A DNA stretch of 64,000 nucleotides from Mesonia aquimarina (GCF_003667275.1 NZ_RCNV01000001.1:124001-188000); one strand, 5' to 3'; numbered from the stretch's first letter, positions 27,106 to 36,068 are shown. The notes: generated from the sequence alone by a model not told the origin. Numbers and translations: made by a program.

Positions 27106-28032
27106 TTATAATTTTAAAAGAGATTGTTCTTCGGGATTATATAAAAAATTGTATTTAGAAACACCTCCATAAATAGTATCGTCTTGTAAATCTCTGTAAA
27201 AATTTTGTTTCTCCTCTAGCGCTAAAATGCCATTTTCTGTTAGTTTAAAAAACTTAGAGTTTTCATTAAAAAAAGGCTTTAGTTTTTTTATGATTTTCAC
27301 GTATTGTAAAGCATTATAACCGTAATATCCTTGATACTGTAAGGCATAACCTAATAATTGCTTTTGCGAAATAATTTGATTGTTTTTAATCAGTTTTAAA
27401 ATATTTAATTCAATAACATTTAAACCACTTTTAATATTCGGGAAACGCTCTAAATGAGCTCTTATGCAGCTAGATACAAAGGTGAAATTAGAACTTTTAT
27501 TAAGTTCGGGTTTCAATTTCAATGGGTTATTTCCACAGTAATATTGCCAAATAGAATCTGCAAAATCTAAATCGTCATCATTCAATTCTATTTTTTTATC
27601 AAAAAGTAATTGTAATTCATTTTCGTCTAAACTGGAGATAGCGCGTAAATTACTATTTTCTAACTGCGAAATGGTGGTAATATAAATCTTAAAATTGTTT
27701 TGCTGTTGTCTAATAAATTGCAGCGCAGCTAACATATTTATATAGCTGAATAAATCAAAATCTAACCAAATTATAATTTCATCATTTTTATTAAAATGTT
27801 TAATTTTTTCGAGCTGTGATAAAAAATTTTCTTCATAGTTTTTATATGAAATTTGATATGTTCTTTTTAGAAATTCTTTCCGAAGCTTTATAAAATCTGT
27901 TGTTGCCACTTCGTAAGATATTGCTCCTTCACACATCATTTCTCTCCAGGTGAGTATGTGTTTTGCAAGTCCAAAATTTTTTAATTTTTCTGAACAAGAA
28001 TCGCCATTTGTTATGTGTAAAGTTTTTTTCAT
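27106..28032 (-). CDS. DUF1835-like protein
   Basis: A 308-residue soluble protein with an N-terminal LHITNGDSCSEKL motif and a WREMMCEG segment, as in the DUF1835 family, and a C-terminal helical domain (NALQYVKIIKKLKPFF). The start is ATG 28032, which leaves a 7-nt gap after the SUI1 gene; the longer frame begins at GTG 28053 and would overlap it. Function is unknown. It is co-transcribed with a translation factor homologue and a nucleoside phosphorylase, which might hint at RNA or nucleotide metabolism, but this is weak. Confidence 0.72.
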   Translation of the reverse strand: MKKTLHITNGDSCSEKLKNFGLAKHILTWREMMCEGAISYEVATTDFIKLRKEFLKRTYQISYKNYEENFLSQLEKIKHFNKNDEIIIWLDFDLFSYINMLAALQFIRQQQNNFKIYITTISQLENSNLRAISSLDENELQLLFDKKIELNDDDLDFADSIWQYYCGNNPLKLKPELNKSSNFTFVSSCIRAHLERFPNIKSGLNVIELNILKLIKNNQIISQKQLLGYALQYQGYYGYNALQYVKIIKKLKPFFNENSKFFKLTENGILALEEKQNFYRDLQDDTIYGGVSKYNFLYNPEEQSLLKL

Positions 28033-28039
28033 ATCAATT

Positions 28040-28369
28040 TTATCCGCCAACACGTTTTACTGAAAAACCTTTTTCTTTTAATATTTTCATAATTTGCGGG
28101 CGGTAATCTCCTTGTATAATTATTTGGTCATTTTTTGTGGTACCACCAACGCCAAGTGTTGTTTTCAACTCTTTAGCCAACTTTTTAAAATCTTCATCGG
28201 CACCTGTATAACCTTCAATTATCGTGGTTGCCTTTCCTTTTCTTTTTTCGTATTTACAAATAAGTGGATCGTCTTGCATCCAAAGTTTATTTTCTTCAGA
28301 TGAATTTTCTGTATTTTCATCCGGTTCGTGATCCGGAAATAAATTTTGCAACTGATCTTTTAAATCCAT
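28040..28369 (-). CDS. SUI1/eIF1-like translation factor (YciH family)
   Basis: A 109-residue protein whose C-terminal 80 residues form the SUI1 fold (KGKATTIIEGYTG; LKTTLGVGGTTKNDQIIIQGD), the bacterial eIF1 homologue that can discriminate at the initiation step. The N-terminal 35 residues are acidic and low-complexity. It sits 6 nt after the 2OG oxygenase gene and 7 nt before the DUF1835 gene. Confidence 0.92.
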   Translation of the reverse strand: MDLKDQLQNLFPDHEPDENTENSSEENKLWMQDDPLICKYEKRKGKATTIIEGYTGADEDFKKLAKELKTTLGVGGTTKNDQIIIQGDYRPQIMKILKEKGFSVKRVGG

Positions 28370-28375
28370 ATTATT

Positions 28376-29332
28376 TTATTCTTTTATAAGACCTATTTCT
28401 ATTAAACGTTGGCGAAGAAATTCTCCAGCAGTAATATCCTCATATTGTTTTGGATGTTCTTTATCTATACATAAATCTAAACAATCTAATTTCATATCGC
28501 TCCGTGGATGCATAAAAAACGGAATAGAATAACGTGGTTCGTGCCATTTTTCTTTTGGCGGATTTATTACGCGATGAATAGTTGAACGCAACTTGTTATT
28601 AGTATGACGTTCTAACATATCGCCAACATTTATTACCAATTCATCTTTATTGGGAATTGCATCTATCCATTCCCCATCTTTGCGCATAACTTGTAGACCT
28701 CCTGAAGAAGCTCCCATCAACAAGGTAATTAAATTAATATCACCGTGCGCTCCAGCTCTAACGGCGCCTTTTGGTTCTATCTCTATGGGTGGATAATGAA
28801 TTGGACGTAGAATACTATTTCCATTACTTGCCCAATGATCAAAATAATCTTCCTCTAAACCTATATACAAAGCTAAAGCTCTTAATACATAAATACCTGT
28901 TTTTTCAAGCATTCTGTAAGCTTCCATTCCTGTATGGTTGAAATCTTTTAATTCTTCAACGTGAATATTTTCAGGGTATTCCTCACTTAAGTTTGCATTT
29001 TCATCAGATTCTTGTCCAAAATGCCAAAATTCTTTTAAATCGCCTTCTTTTTTGCCCTTGGCGTGTTCTTTTCCAAAAGAAATATACCCACGTTGTCCGT
29101 TGAGTTCTTCAATTTCATATTTTTTTTTCACTTCTAGTGGAAGCGAAAAAAAAGTTTTTACTTCTTTATAAAGTTCTTTTTCTAAGTCTTCACTTAGAAA
29201 GTGATTTTTTAAGGAAACAAAACCTATCTCTTCGTAGGCTTTTCCTAATTCATCAACAAACTTCTGCTTACGCTTTTGATCTTCAGAAAGAAAGTCATCA
29301 AGATTAACACTCGGGATATTTTTTAAGGACAT
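28376..29332 (-). CDS. 2-oxoglutarate/Fe(II) oxygenase, isopenicillin N synthase family
   Basis: A 318-residue non-haem iron oxygenase. The iron triad is H196-x-D198 (AHGDINLITLL) and H253 (STIHRVI); the 2-oxoglutarate-binding RxS pair is R267 and S269 (PRYSIPF). The N terminus (IPSVNLDDFL ... GFVSLKNH) is the usual DIOX_N domain. Substrate unknown; relatives act on small molecules. First gene of the operon that continues with SUI1, DUF1835 and phosphorylase genes; a -7 box lies at 29372-29379. Confidence 0.9.
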   Translation of the reverse strand: MSLKNIPSVNLDDFLSEDQKRKQKFVDELGKAYEEIGFVSLKNHFLSEDLEKELYKEVKTFFSLPLEVKKKYEIEELNGQRGYISFGKEHAKGKKEGDLKEFWHFGQESDENANLSEEYPENIHVEELKDFNHTGMEAYRMLEKTGIYVLRALALYIGLEEDYFDHWASNGNSILRPIHYPPIEIEPKGAVRAGAHGDINLITLLMGASSGGLQVMRKDGEWIDAIPNKDELVINVGDMLERHTNNKLRSTIHRVINPPKEKWHEPRYSIPFFMHPRSDMKLDCLDLCIDKEHPKQYEDITAGEFLRQRLIEIGLIKE

Positions 29333-29371
29333 ATGAAAAAAAATGGATTTACAGCAATATTAATTTTACTA

Positions 29372-29379
29372 CAAAGTTA
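29372..29379 (-). promoter_or_regulatory. -7 promoter box of the oxygenase operon
   Basis: TAACTTTG on minus fits TAnnTTTG, 39 nt before the ATG at 29332. No TTG at the expected -33 distance. Confidence 0.45.
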
Positions 29380-29461
29380 GCCAATTTAATTATTCTTATA
29401 GAGAATGACTGAACTAGAAATTAAAATTCAATATTCATTCAAAATACTAACTTAAAATTTT

Positions 29462-29469
29462 TAGATTTG
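29462..29469 (+). promoter_or_regulatory. -7 promoter box of the E1 dehydrogenase gene
   Basis: TAGATTTG fits TAnnTTTG, 24 nt before the ATG at 29494. Confidence 0.4.
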
Positions 29470-29493
29470 AGAGTATAAAACCATGCAAATCTA

Positions 29494-31497
29494 ATGAGTC
29501 AACTCAATTTTACTGAATATAAGCCGATTTCAGAAACAACATTATCTCCAGAGTTAGTAAAGAAACTATATTTTAACATGCTAAAACCTCGAATGATAGA
29601 AGAGAAAATGCTCATTCTTCTTCGGCAAGGTAAAATTTCAAAATGGTTTAGCGGGATTGGGCAAGAGGCTATTTCAGTAGGTGTTACCAGTGTGTTAGAC
29701 GATGACGAATATGTATTACCGATGCATCGTAATTTAGGAGTTTTTACCACAAGAGGTATTCCACTAAACCGTCTTTTTTCACAATGGCAAGGCAAGGCAA
29801 ATGGTTTTACAAAAGGACGTGACAGGAGTTTTCATTTTGGTTCGCAAGAATTTAAAACGGTAGGCATGATTTCCCATTTAGGACCGCAGTTAAATGTCGC
29901 TAACGGGATAGCCTTAGCCCATAAATTAAAGCAAGAAGCAAAAATAACCGCGGTTTTTACCGGTGAAGGAGGAACAAGCGAAGGCGATTTTCATGAGGCA
30001 TTAAATATTGCTTCGGTTTGGAGTTTGCCTGTCTTATTTTGTATAGAAAATAATGGATATGGTTTATCAACGCCAGTATCAGAACAATATCATTGTGAGC
30101 ACTTAGCCGATCGAGGCAACGCTTATGGGATGGAAGCACATATTATTGAAGGAAATAACATTCTTGAAGTCTATACCAAACTTGAAAATATTACCAGAAG
30201 TATGCGCGAAAACCCTCGTCCGGTACTTGTAGAGTTTAAAACCTTTAGAATGCGCGGGCATGAAGAAGCAAGCGGAACAAAATATGTACCCGAAGAATTA
30301 ATGAATTTTTGGTCGACTAAAGATCCTATAGATAACTTTTTGCAATTTTTACACGAAGAAAATATTCTAAGTGAAGAAGAAAACACCACTTTTAAAGAAA
30401 AAATTTTAGCAGAAATAAACCAAGCTTTACAAGAAGCAAATAAGGAAGAAGAAATAAGCTCAACTCCCGAAAAAGAGTTGACCGATGTATATCAACAATT
30501 TGAAGAAGCTGTATTTGCTCCAAAGCAGGAAAAAGAAGAAATTAGATTTATTGATGCCATTACAGCAGCTTTAGATCAATCTATGGACCAACACGAAGAC
30601 TTAGTGATTATGGGGCAAGACATTGCTGATTATGGTGGTGTTTTTAAAATTACCGAGGGTTTTTCAGAAAAATTCGGGAAAGAGCGCGTACGCAATACCC
30701 CGATCTGTGAATCAGGAATTGTATCTGCAGCTATGGGACTTTCTATAAAAGGAATAAAATCGATAGTAGAAATGCAATTTGGCGATTTTGTATCATCAGG
30801 ATTTAATCCGATTGTCAATTATTTAGCAAAAGTTCATTACCGATGGAACCAGAATGCAGATGTTGTGGTTAGAATGCCTTGTGGAGCAGGAGTAGGTGCC
30901 GGCCCTTTTCACAGTCAGACAAACGAAGCCTGGTTTACTAAAACCCCGGGATTAAAAGTAGTTTACCCCGCATTTCCTTATGATGTAAAAGGATTGCTGA
31001 TTAGTGCCATAAATGATCCCAATCCCGTTCTGTTTTTTGAACATAAAGCATTGTATAGAAGTGTAAAACAAGAAGTGCCTACTAATTATTATAGTTTACC
31101 TCTTGGGAAGGCTGTTTCACTGCAAGAAGGAACCGAAGTTTGCATTATAAGCTATGGTGCCGGGATTCACTGGAGTTTAGAATATTTAAATACGCATCCG
31201 GAAGTTTCAGCTGAATTGATAGATTTACGCACATTACAACCCTTAGACAAAGCGGCAATTTTTAAAGCCGTACAAAAAACAGGTAAAGTAATAATTTTAC
31301 AAGAAGATTCAGCTTACGGAGGAGTTGCTGCAGAAATATCATCTCTCATTTCAGAACATTGTTTTGAATACTTAGACGCACCGATTAAACGGGTAACCAG
31401 TATGGAAACGCCTATCCCTTTTGCCACAAATTTAGAAAGAGATTACCTTTCTACAGCACGCTTAGAAGAAGCTTTATCAGAATTATTGGCTTATTAA
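29494..31497 (+). CDS. 2-oxoacid dehydrogenase E1, fused alpha and beta subunits
   Basis: A 667-residue thiamine-diphosphate enzyme in which E1 alpha (about 1-330) and beta (about 345-667) are one chain. The alpha half has the ThDP-binding motif GEGGTSEGDFHEALN ... ENNGYGLS and the HFGSQE phosphorylation-loop-like region; the beta half has MGQDIADYGGVFKITEGF and the transketolase C-terminal domain. It most likely decarboxylates branched-chain 2-oxoacids, feeding branched fatty acids typical of these bacteria, or pyruvate; substrate choice is not readable here. E2 and E3 are not adjacent. This fused form is common in Flavobacteriia. Confidence 0.92.
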   Translation: MSQLNFTEYKPISETTLSPELVKKLYFNMLKPRMIEEKMLILLRQGKISKWFSGIGQEAISVGVTSVLDDDEYVLPMHRNLGVFTTRGIPLNRLFSQWQGKANGFTKGRDRSFHFGSQEFKTVGMISHLGPQLNVANGIALAHKLKQEAKITAVFTGEGGTSEGDFHEALNIASVWSLPVLFCIENNGYGLSTPVSEQYHCEHLADRGNAYGMEAHIIEGNNILEVYTKLENITRSMRENPRPVLVEFKTFRMRGHEEASGTKYVPEELMNFWSTKDPIDNFLQFLHEENILSEEENTTFKEKILAEINQALQEANKEEEISSTPEKELTDVYQQFEEAVFAPKQEKEEIRFIDAITAALDQSMDQHEDLVIMGQDIADYGGVFKITEGFSEKFGKERVRNTPICESGIVSAAMGLSIKGIKSIVEMQFGDFVSSGFNPIVNYLAKVHYRWNQNADVVVRMPCGAGVGAGPFHSQTNEAWFTKTPGLKVVYPAFPYDVKGLLISAINDPNPVLFFEHKALYRSVKQEVPTNYYSLPLGKAVSLQEGTEVCIISYGAGIHWSLEYLNTHPEVSAELIDLRTLQPLDKAAIFKAVQKTGKVIILQEDSAYGGVAAEISSLISEHCFEYLDAPIKRVTSMETPIPFATNLERDYLSTARLEEALSELLAY

Positions 31498-31577
31498 ACT
31501 AAGGTTAAAATTAGCGTAGTATTAACATTTTATCGTTAAACATTCTTAATTTTATTTTATTGAAAAAAATTGCTCAG

Positions 31578-31585
31578 TAAATTTG
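31578..31585 (+). promoter_or_regulatory. -7 promoter box of the lipocalin-OmpA pair
   Basis: TAAATTTG with a TTG 15 nt upstream (31560-31562), giving a leader of about 55 nt before the ATG at 31648. Confidence 0.45.
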
Positions 31586-31647
31586 ATTGAAACAAGTTAA
31601 GTATAACTTTTATTGAAGCTGTCTTAGCAACAATCTAAACCAATCAA

Positions 31648-32139
31648 ATGATGAAAAAAATTATGATGTTATGTTGTACCGTAGTGTTTTTAATCTCTTG
31701 CGGAACAACTAAAATTGAACGACAAGCCGAACGAACTTTTAAGGGGAATTGGACGTTAAACACCATTACCTATCCTAATAGCAGCGGTTTTGTTGATGTA
31801 ATGCTATTTGATCACGCCAAAGCAAATTGCTTTAGAAATTCTAGTTGGGCTTTTATTTCAAACAATAATCAAGGGAATTACAGTTTGAATGGTGCCGATT
31901 GTCCTTCAGGAACACAAGATTTTACTTGGGCGGTACAAGAAGTAGATCCTGAAAGTGGATTATATGACTTTACACTAAAACGCGTAAGTGAAGACGAAAA
32001 TGCCAGAAAAATAAAACAAGGCTATCGTTTAAGTTTAAAGAGTTTATCGGAAAATAATATGGTTTGGGAACAAACTGTTTCTTTTGAAGGTAAACCTTTT
32101 ATTATAAGAATGAGTTTTTCAAAAAGTGCTAACCTATAA
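31648..32139 (+). CDS. Lipocalin-like lipoprotein
   Basis: A 163-residue lipoprotein with a signal peptide and lipobox LISC (Cys at about residue 19), then a small beta-barrel-like domain starting FKGNWTLNTITYP, the GxW motif typical of lipocalin-like proteins, with two further cysteines. Probably anchored in the outer membrane; ligand unknown. It is followed after 9 nt by an OmpA-family lipoprotein, and the pair probably forms one transcript ending at the 32872 terminator. Confidence 0.78.
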   Translation: MMKKIMMLCCTVVFLISCGTTKIERQAERTFKGNWTLNTITYPNSSGFVDVMLFDHAKANCFRNSSWAFISNNNQGNYSLNGADCPSGTQDFTWAVQEVDPESGLYDFTLKRVSEDENARKIKQGYRLSLKSLSENNMVWEQTVSFEGKPFIIRMSFSKSANL

Positions 32140-32148
32140 ATCTAAACT

Positions 32149-32847
32149 ATGAATAATTTTATAAAGAAGACCCTAGCAGGAACAATAGCCGTTGCTTTTC
32201 TATTTACCGGTTGCGATGCCATTAAAAACGCAAATAACACTCAAAAAGGCGGAGCTGTAGGAGCGACCGGCGGAGCTGTAATTGGTGGTGTTATTGGGAA
32301 TAATGTAGGCGATGGAGATAATACAGCGCTTGGAGCCATTATTGGTGGTGTTGTTGGTGGTGCTGCCGGCGCATACATTGGAAACCGCATGGATAAACAA
32401 GCAAAAGAAATTGAAAATGAAATTCCCGGTGCGGAAGTAACACGTGTTGGAGAAGGTATTAATGTAACTTTTGACGAAAATAGCGGGGTTTATTTTGCTA
32501 CTGAAAAATATGATCTCAACGAGCAATCTCGAAATTCATTAAATAAACTTGCTGCAATTTTTAAAGAGTACCCAGATACCAATGTTTTGGTAGAAGGACA
32601 TACAGACAATACTGGAAGTGAAACCTATAATATGACGCTTTCAAAAAATAGAGCACAAGAAGTTACAGATTTCTTTTCTTCACATGGTTTATCCAGTTCA
32701 AGATTTACTACTAAATGGTATGGAGAAACACAGCCCAAGTATGATAATTCTACAGCTGATGGAAGAGCAAAGAATAGACGAGTAGAATTGGCTATTGTAG
32801 CGAACGAAGAATTGAAGGAAGAAGCTAAAGAAAACGCAGATAATTAA
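32149..32847 (+). CDS. OmpA-family lipoprotein with glycine zipper
   Basis: A 232-residue lipoprotein: lipobox FTGC, a glycine-zipper segment (about 35-85; GAVGATGGAVIGGVIG and AIIGGVVGGAAGAYIG) that can insert in or span a membrane, and a C-terminal OmpA domain that binds diaminopimelate in peptidoglycan (VEGHTDNTGS ... NRAQEVTDFF ... GRAKNRRVEL). It would tie the outer membrane to the wall, as in the YiaD family. Confidence 0.92.
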   Translation: MNNFIKKTLAGTIAVAFLFTGCDAIKNANNTQKGGAVGATGGAVIGGVIGNNVGDGDNTALGAIIGGVVGGAAGAYIGNRMDKQAKEIENEIPGAEVTRVGEGINVTFDENSGVYFATEKYDLNEQSRNSLNKLAAIFKEYPDTNVLVEGHTDNTGSETYNMTLSKNRAQEVTDFFSSHGLSSSRFTTKWYGETQPKYDNSTADGRAKNRRVELAIVANEELKEEAKENADN

Positions 32848-32871
32848 TACTGCTAATTAATTTTAAGCAAC

Positions 32872-32906
32872 AAAAAAACCGGCTGAATTTTTAGCCGGTT
32901 TTTTTT
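32872..32906. terminator. Bidirectional terminator
   Basis: GC-rich stem ACCGGCT/AGCCGGT with 8-nt loop, extended by A-tract (left) and T-tract (right). Ends the OmpA transcript on plus and the hpf transcript on minus. Confidence 0.88.
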
Positions 32907-32924
32907 ATTTAGTATCTAGATCTT

Positions 32925-33230
32925 TTAATGATGAGTAGTCATCTTTTCTTTCTTTTTCTGTAATTGCGTTTTTAATTCATTTACAGTTTTACTTAAAGCG
33001 ATATCAAAATTTTCTTCGTTTGCCGAGGCAAAAATTCTTGGACCCGGTAAACTCAATTGTATTTCACACACACGACCTTTTTCATTAGTTGAGGATTTTT
33101 CAGTTTTAAAATAAACTTCAGCGCTTACTAAAAATTCATAACGTTCTTTCAGTTTATCTAATTTTTCATTTGTTAGGTTTTCTAAGCGTTCACTAGCTTT
33201 TACATGTACATAATTAAAATTGGTATCCAT
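32925..33230 (-). CDS. hpf: Short ribosome hibernation-promoting factor
   Basis: A 101-residue HPF/RaiA-family protein that binds the 30S decoding region in stationary phase. It has the N-terminal beta-alpha-beta fold (VHVKASERLENLTNEKLDKL ... VCEIQLSLPGPRIFA) but no long C-terminal dimerisation domain, so it is a short-type factor. The tail is Lys-rich and ends in two histidines. Upstream on minus, TATCTTTA is a one-mismatch -7 box. Confidence 0.9.
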   Translation of the reverse strand: MDTNFNYVHVKASERLENLTNEKLDKLKERYEFLVSAEVYFKTEKSSTNEKGRVCEIQLSLPGPRIFASANEENFDIALSKTVNELKTQLQKKKEKMTTHH

Positions 33231-33348
33231 AGTATATTTTTTAGTTAGTTTAAAGATACTGTTCTAAGATTAAGTTTCCTAAAAATTTAATACAGTTTTA
33301 GGATAGTTTTTATGAAGTGATAAAATTCTTTTATAAAGGACTAAAATG

Positions 33349-33376
33349 TTGTTAAACTAGTACTTAGTAACTTTTG
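33349..33376 (+). promoter_or_regulatory. Candidate promoter of the aconitase gene
   Basis: TTG (33349-33351), 16-nt spacer, then TAACTTTTG (33368-33376), a -7 box with one extra base. The ATG follows at 33422. Confidence 0.4.
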
Positions 33377-33421
33377 TAATCCGTAAATTAAGGGAAAATT
33401 AATCAAATAAAAACTTTATTT

Positions 33422-35392
33422 ATGGCTGCGTTAAACGTAACTCAAAAATTGATAAACGAACACCTATTAGAGGGAGAGTTAGTCCCTGGAAAAGAAATAG
33501 GATTAAAAATAGATCAAGCACTTTTACAAGACGCAACAGGAACACTCGTTCAATTAGAATTAGAAGCTATGGGCTTGGATAAAGCCAAAACTGAAGTTGC
33601 TGTACAATATGTAGATCATAATTTATTGCAGACAGATTTTAAAAATGCAGATGATCATTTATTTCTAAAAACAGCTGCACAACGCTTCGGACTTTGGTAT
33701 AGTCGCCCCGGAAATGGTGTTAGTCACCCGGTTCATATGGAACGTTTTGGGAAACCCGGTAAAACTTTGGTAGGTTCTGATAGTCACTCCTGTGCTGCAG
33801 GATCTTTAGGAATGTTAGCAATTGGAACGGGAGGTTTAGATGTGGCTTCCGCCATAGCAGGTCAGCCTTATTATGTAAAAATGCCAAAAGTGATGGGTGT
33901 AAAACTCACCGGAAAATTACCCGATTGGGTTAGTGCTAAAGATATTATTCTAGAAATGTTACGTCGTTACGATGTAAAAGGCGGAGTTGGAAAAATAATT
34001 GAATACTATGGTGATGGTTTAAAACATCTAAGTGCGATGGATCGTCATGTTATTGCTAATATGGGCGCAGAGCTAGGCGCTACAACCACCGTTTTTCCTA
34101 GTGATGAGGAAACGAAACGCTTTTTAAAATCACAAACACGTGAAGAAGACTGGCGTGAAATGATTGCAGATGAAGGTTGTGAATACGATTTACACGAAGA
34201 AATTGTATTAGATGATTTGGTGCCGTTAATTGCTTTACCTACAAGTCCGGGTAATGTCGTTCCGGTGAGTGAAGTAGCCGGAAAAAAAATTAGTCAGTGT
34301 GTAATTGGCTCATCTGCAAATCCCGGATTGCGTGATTTTTGGATAGCCGGTGCTATTTTAAAAGGTCAAGCTGTACATCCTGAAGTGAGTTTAGATATCA
34401 ATCCGACTTCACGTCAGATTATTCAGAATATGATTGAAAATAAAACTTTCGCTAATTTGATTACTGCCGGAGCGCGTTTTCACCAAAGTGGTTGTATGGG
34501 TTGTATAGGAATGGGACAAGCACCTGCCAGCGGAACGATTAGTTTACGTACCATGCCTAGAAACTTCCCGGATAGAAGTGGTACTAAAGATGATCAAGTT
34601 CATTTATGTAGTCCAGAAACTGCAGCAGCTTCAGCAATTACCGGAGAAATTACCGATCCACGTGATTTGGAGAAGAAAATGAATATGAAATATCCAAAAT
34701 ATAAAAGTCCGGAAATGCATATTATTAAAACCGATATGTTATTGGCTCCGCCCGAAGATGGTAGTAAAGTGGAATTAAAAAAAGGACCGAATATTAAATC
34801 TCTACCTCATATTGAAGAATTAAAAGATACTGCTGAAGTACCGGTATTGCTGAAAATGGGTGATAATATTTCTACAGATGAAATTCTAAAAGCAGGAGCA
34901 GAAGTTCTACCGTTTAGAAGTAATTTACCAGAAATAAGTAAATATGCATTTACCGTAGTAGATGAAACGTATTACGACAGAGCAATGGAGAGCAAAGATC
35001 AATATGGCGGGCATATTGTAGTAGCAGCCGATAATTATGCTCAGGGATCAAGTAGAGAACACGCAGCTATTGCACCGAAGTACCTGGGGCAAATTGCTGT
35101 ATTGGCTAAAAGTTACGCGAGAATTGCTTGGCAGAATTTAGTGAATTTTGGTATCCTTCCGTTAGAATTTGAAAATAATGCAGATTACGAAAAAATTGAT
35201 CAGGCAGATATGGTTAAATTCAAGAATTTACGAGACGATGTAAAACAACGAAATCCTATTGAAGTTGTATTTAAGAAAAAGAATGGAGAAGAAGTTGCAA
35301 TAAAAACAAAACATTCTATGAGTGATCGGCAAATTAGAGTTCTTCTTAAAGGAGGAATTATTAACGACTTCAAAGAAAAGCTTACTGATTAA
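33422..35392 (+). CDS. Aconitate hydratase, short (Aquifex-type)
   Basis: A 656-residue aconitase, which isomerises citrate to isocitrate in the TCA cycle. The three cysteine ligands of its 4Fe-4S cluster are visible: C124 (SDSHSCAAGS) and C358/C361 (SGCMGCIG). The swivel domain is fused at the C terminus (GDNISTDEI; NYAQGSSREHAA). The protein is about 100 residues shorter than the mitochondrial-type enzyme and resembles the group I know as Aquifex-type putative aconitases. The REP-like cloverleaf follows its stop. Confidence 0.92.
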   Translation: MAALNVTQKLINEHLLEGELVPGKEIGLKIDQALLQDATGTLVQLELEAMGLDKAKTEVAVQYVDHNLLQTDFKNADDHLFLKTAAQRFGLWYSRPGNGVSHPVHMERFGKPGKTLVGSDSHSCAAGSLGMLAIGTGGLDVASAIAGQPYYVKMPKVMGVKLTGKLPDWVSAKDIILEMLRRYDVKGGVGKIIEYYGDGLKHLSAMDRHVIANMGAELGATTTVFPSDEETKRFLKSQTREEDWREMIADEGCEYDLHEEIVLDDLVPLIALPTSPGNVVPVSEVAGKKISQCVIGSSANPGLRDFWIAGAILKGQAVHPEVSLDINPTSRQIIQNMIENKTFANLITAGARFHQSGCMGCIGMGQAPASGTISLRTMPRNFPDRSGTKDDQVHLCSPETAAASAITGEITDPRDLEKKMNMKYPKYKSPEMHIIKTDMLLAPPEDGSKVELKKGPNIKSLPHIEELKDTAEVPVLLKMGDNISTDEILKAGAEVLPFRSNLPEISKYAFTVVDETYYDRAMESKDQYGGHIVVAADNYAQGSSREHAAIAPKYLGQIAVLAKSYARIAWQNLVNFGILPLEFENNADYEKIDQADMVKFKNLRDDVKQRNPIEVVFKKKNGEEVAIKTKHSMSDRQIRVLLKGGIINDFKEKLTD

Positions 35393-35411
35393 TCTTAAGA
35401 AAGTTATCGAT

Positions 35412-35558
35412 AAAAAAAAGAGCTTGTCTAAAAAGTCAATTTTTGCCAGCCTGAACTATATTCAGGTTCTCACACTGATTTGTATTTCAGTAAGATGAGA
35501 TTCTGAAATAAATTCAGAATGACATTTTTTTAATCTTTTTAGACAAGCTCTTTTTTTT
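35412..35558. repeat. REP-like cloverleaf element / bidirectional terminator
   Basis: A perfect 24-nt inverted repeat (35412-35435 with 35535-35558, core GAGCTTGTCTAAAAAG) encloses 99 nt with three smaller hairpins: CCTGAA/TTCAGG (35450-35466), ACTGA/TCAGT around 35474-35492, and a perfect 8-bp ATTCTGAA/TTCAGAAT with 5-nt loop (35500-35520). The last hairpin followed by GACA is the REP-like motif widespread in flavobacterial genomes. A- and T-tracts at both ends make it a terminator for the converging aconitase and ArsC-like genes. Confidence 0.75.
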
Positions 35559-35576
35559 TACAGTTATAATAAATTA

Positions 35577-35981
35577 TTAAGGTTGTGGAATTTCTCCTGT
35601 GTCCGTATCAAATAAAGTTTTTAAATCATTAGATTGTTTTACTTGTACCGCGCGATTTCCTCTAACACCTATAGGAAAAACTAAGGTTTCAGGATTATTC
35701 GCTAAAACTTTCATAGCATCAGTTTCATCAAGTTCTACATGATCATTTCCATATTTTTCCTTAAAAATAGGATGATCTTGATCTATTAATTTATCCACAG
35801 TAACGTCCAGCATATCTGCAATTTCTGCCCATTCTGTTCCGGTTAGGTTAGATTGTAATAAATCTACCGGTAAAACTTTTAAGTTTGAAGATTCTGCGTG
35901 AGCTCTTACTTTTTTGCCCAATTCACTTTTAGAATCATAATAAACGATTAATTGGCGGTCATTTTTTGCTATCACGGTCAT
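35577..35981 (-). CDS. ArsC/Spx-like protein lacking cysteine
   Basis: A 134-residue protein with a thioredoxin-like N terminus (LIVYYDSKSELGKKVRAHAESS) and the C-terminal ArsC-family segment NNPETLVFPIGVRGNRAVQV, where arsenate reductases have the Arg that binds substrate. It contains no cysteine at all, so it cannot do the CX5R or Spx-type redox chemistry. It is probably a structural or regulatory descendant of the family. Stand-alone gene; shares the cloverleaf terminator with aconitase. Confidence 0.72.
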   Translation of the reverse strand: MTVIAKNDRQLIVYYDSKSELGKKVRAHAESSNLKVLPVDLLQSNLTGTEWAEIADMLDVTVDKLIDQDHPIFKEKYGNDHVELDETDAMKVLANNPETLVFPIGVRGNRAVQVKQSNDLKTLFDTDTGEIPQP

Positions 35982-36068
35982 AGTTTTTTTTTAATTGATT
36001 TTTAAAGTAAAGGTTAAATATTTAATAACACAAGAAAATTAGGGCTTTGTTAGGGAAGGTTTAAGATT

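Noticed and set aside
35412-35558. Cloverleaf fold taken as a tRNA or tmRNA
   Set aside because: There is no CCA end, T-loop consensus or anticodon arm of proper size; arms are too long and the ends carry terminator tracts.
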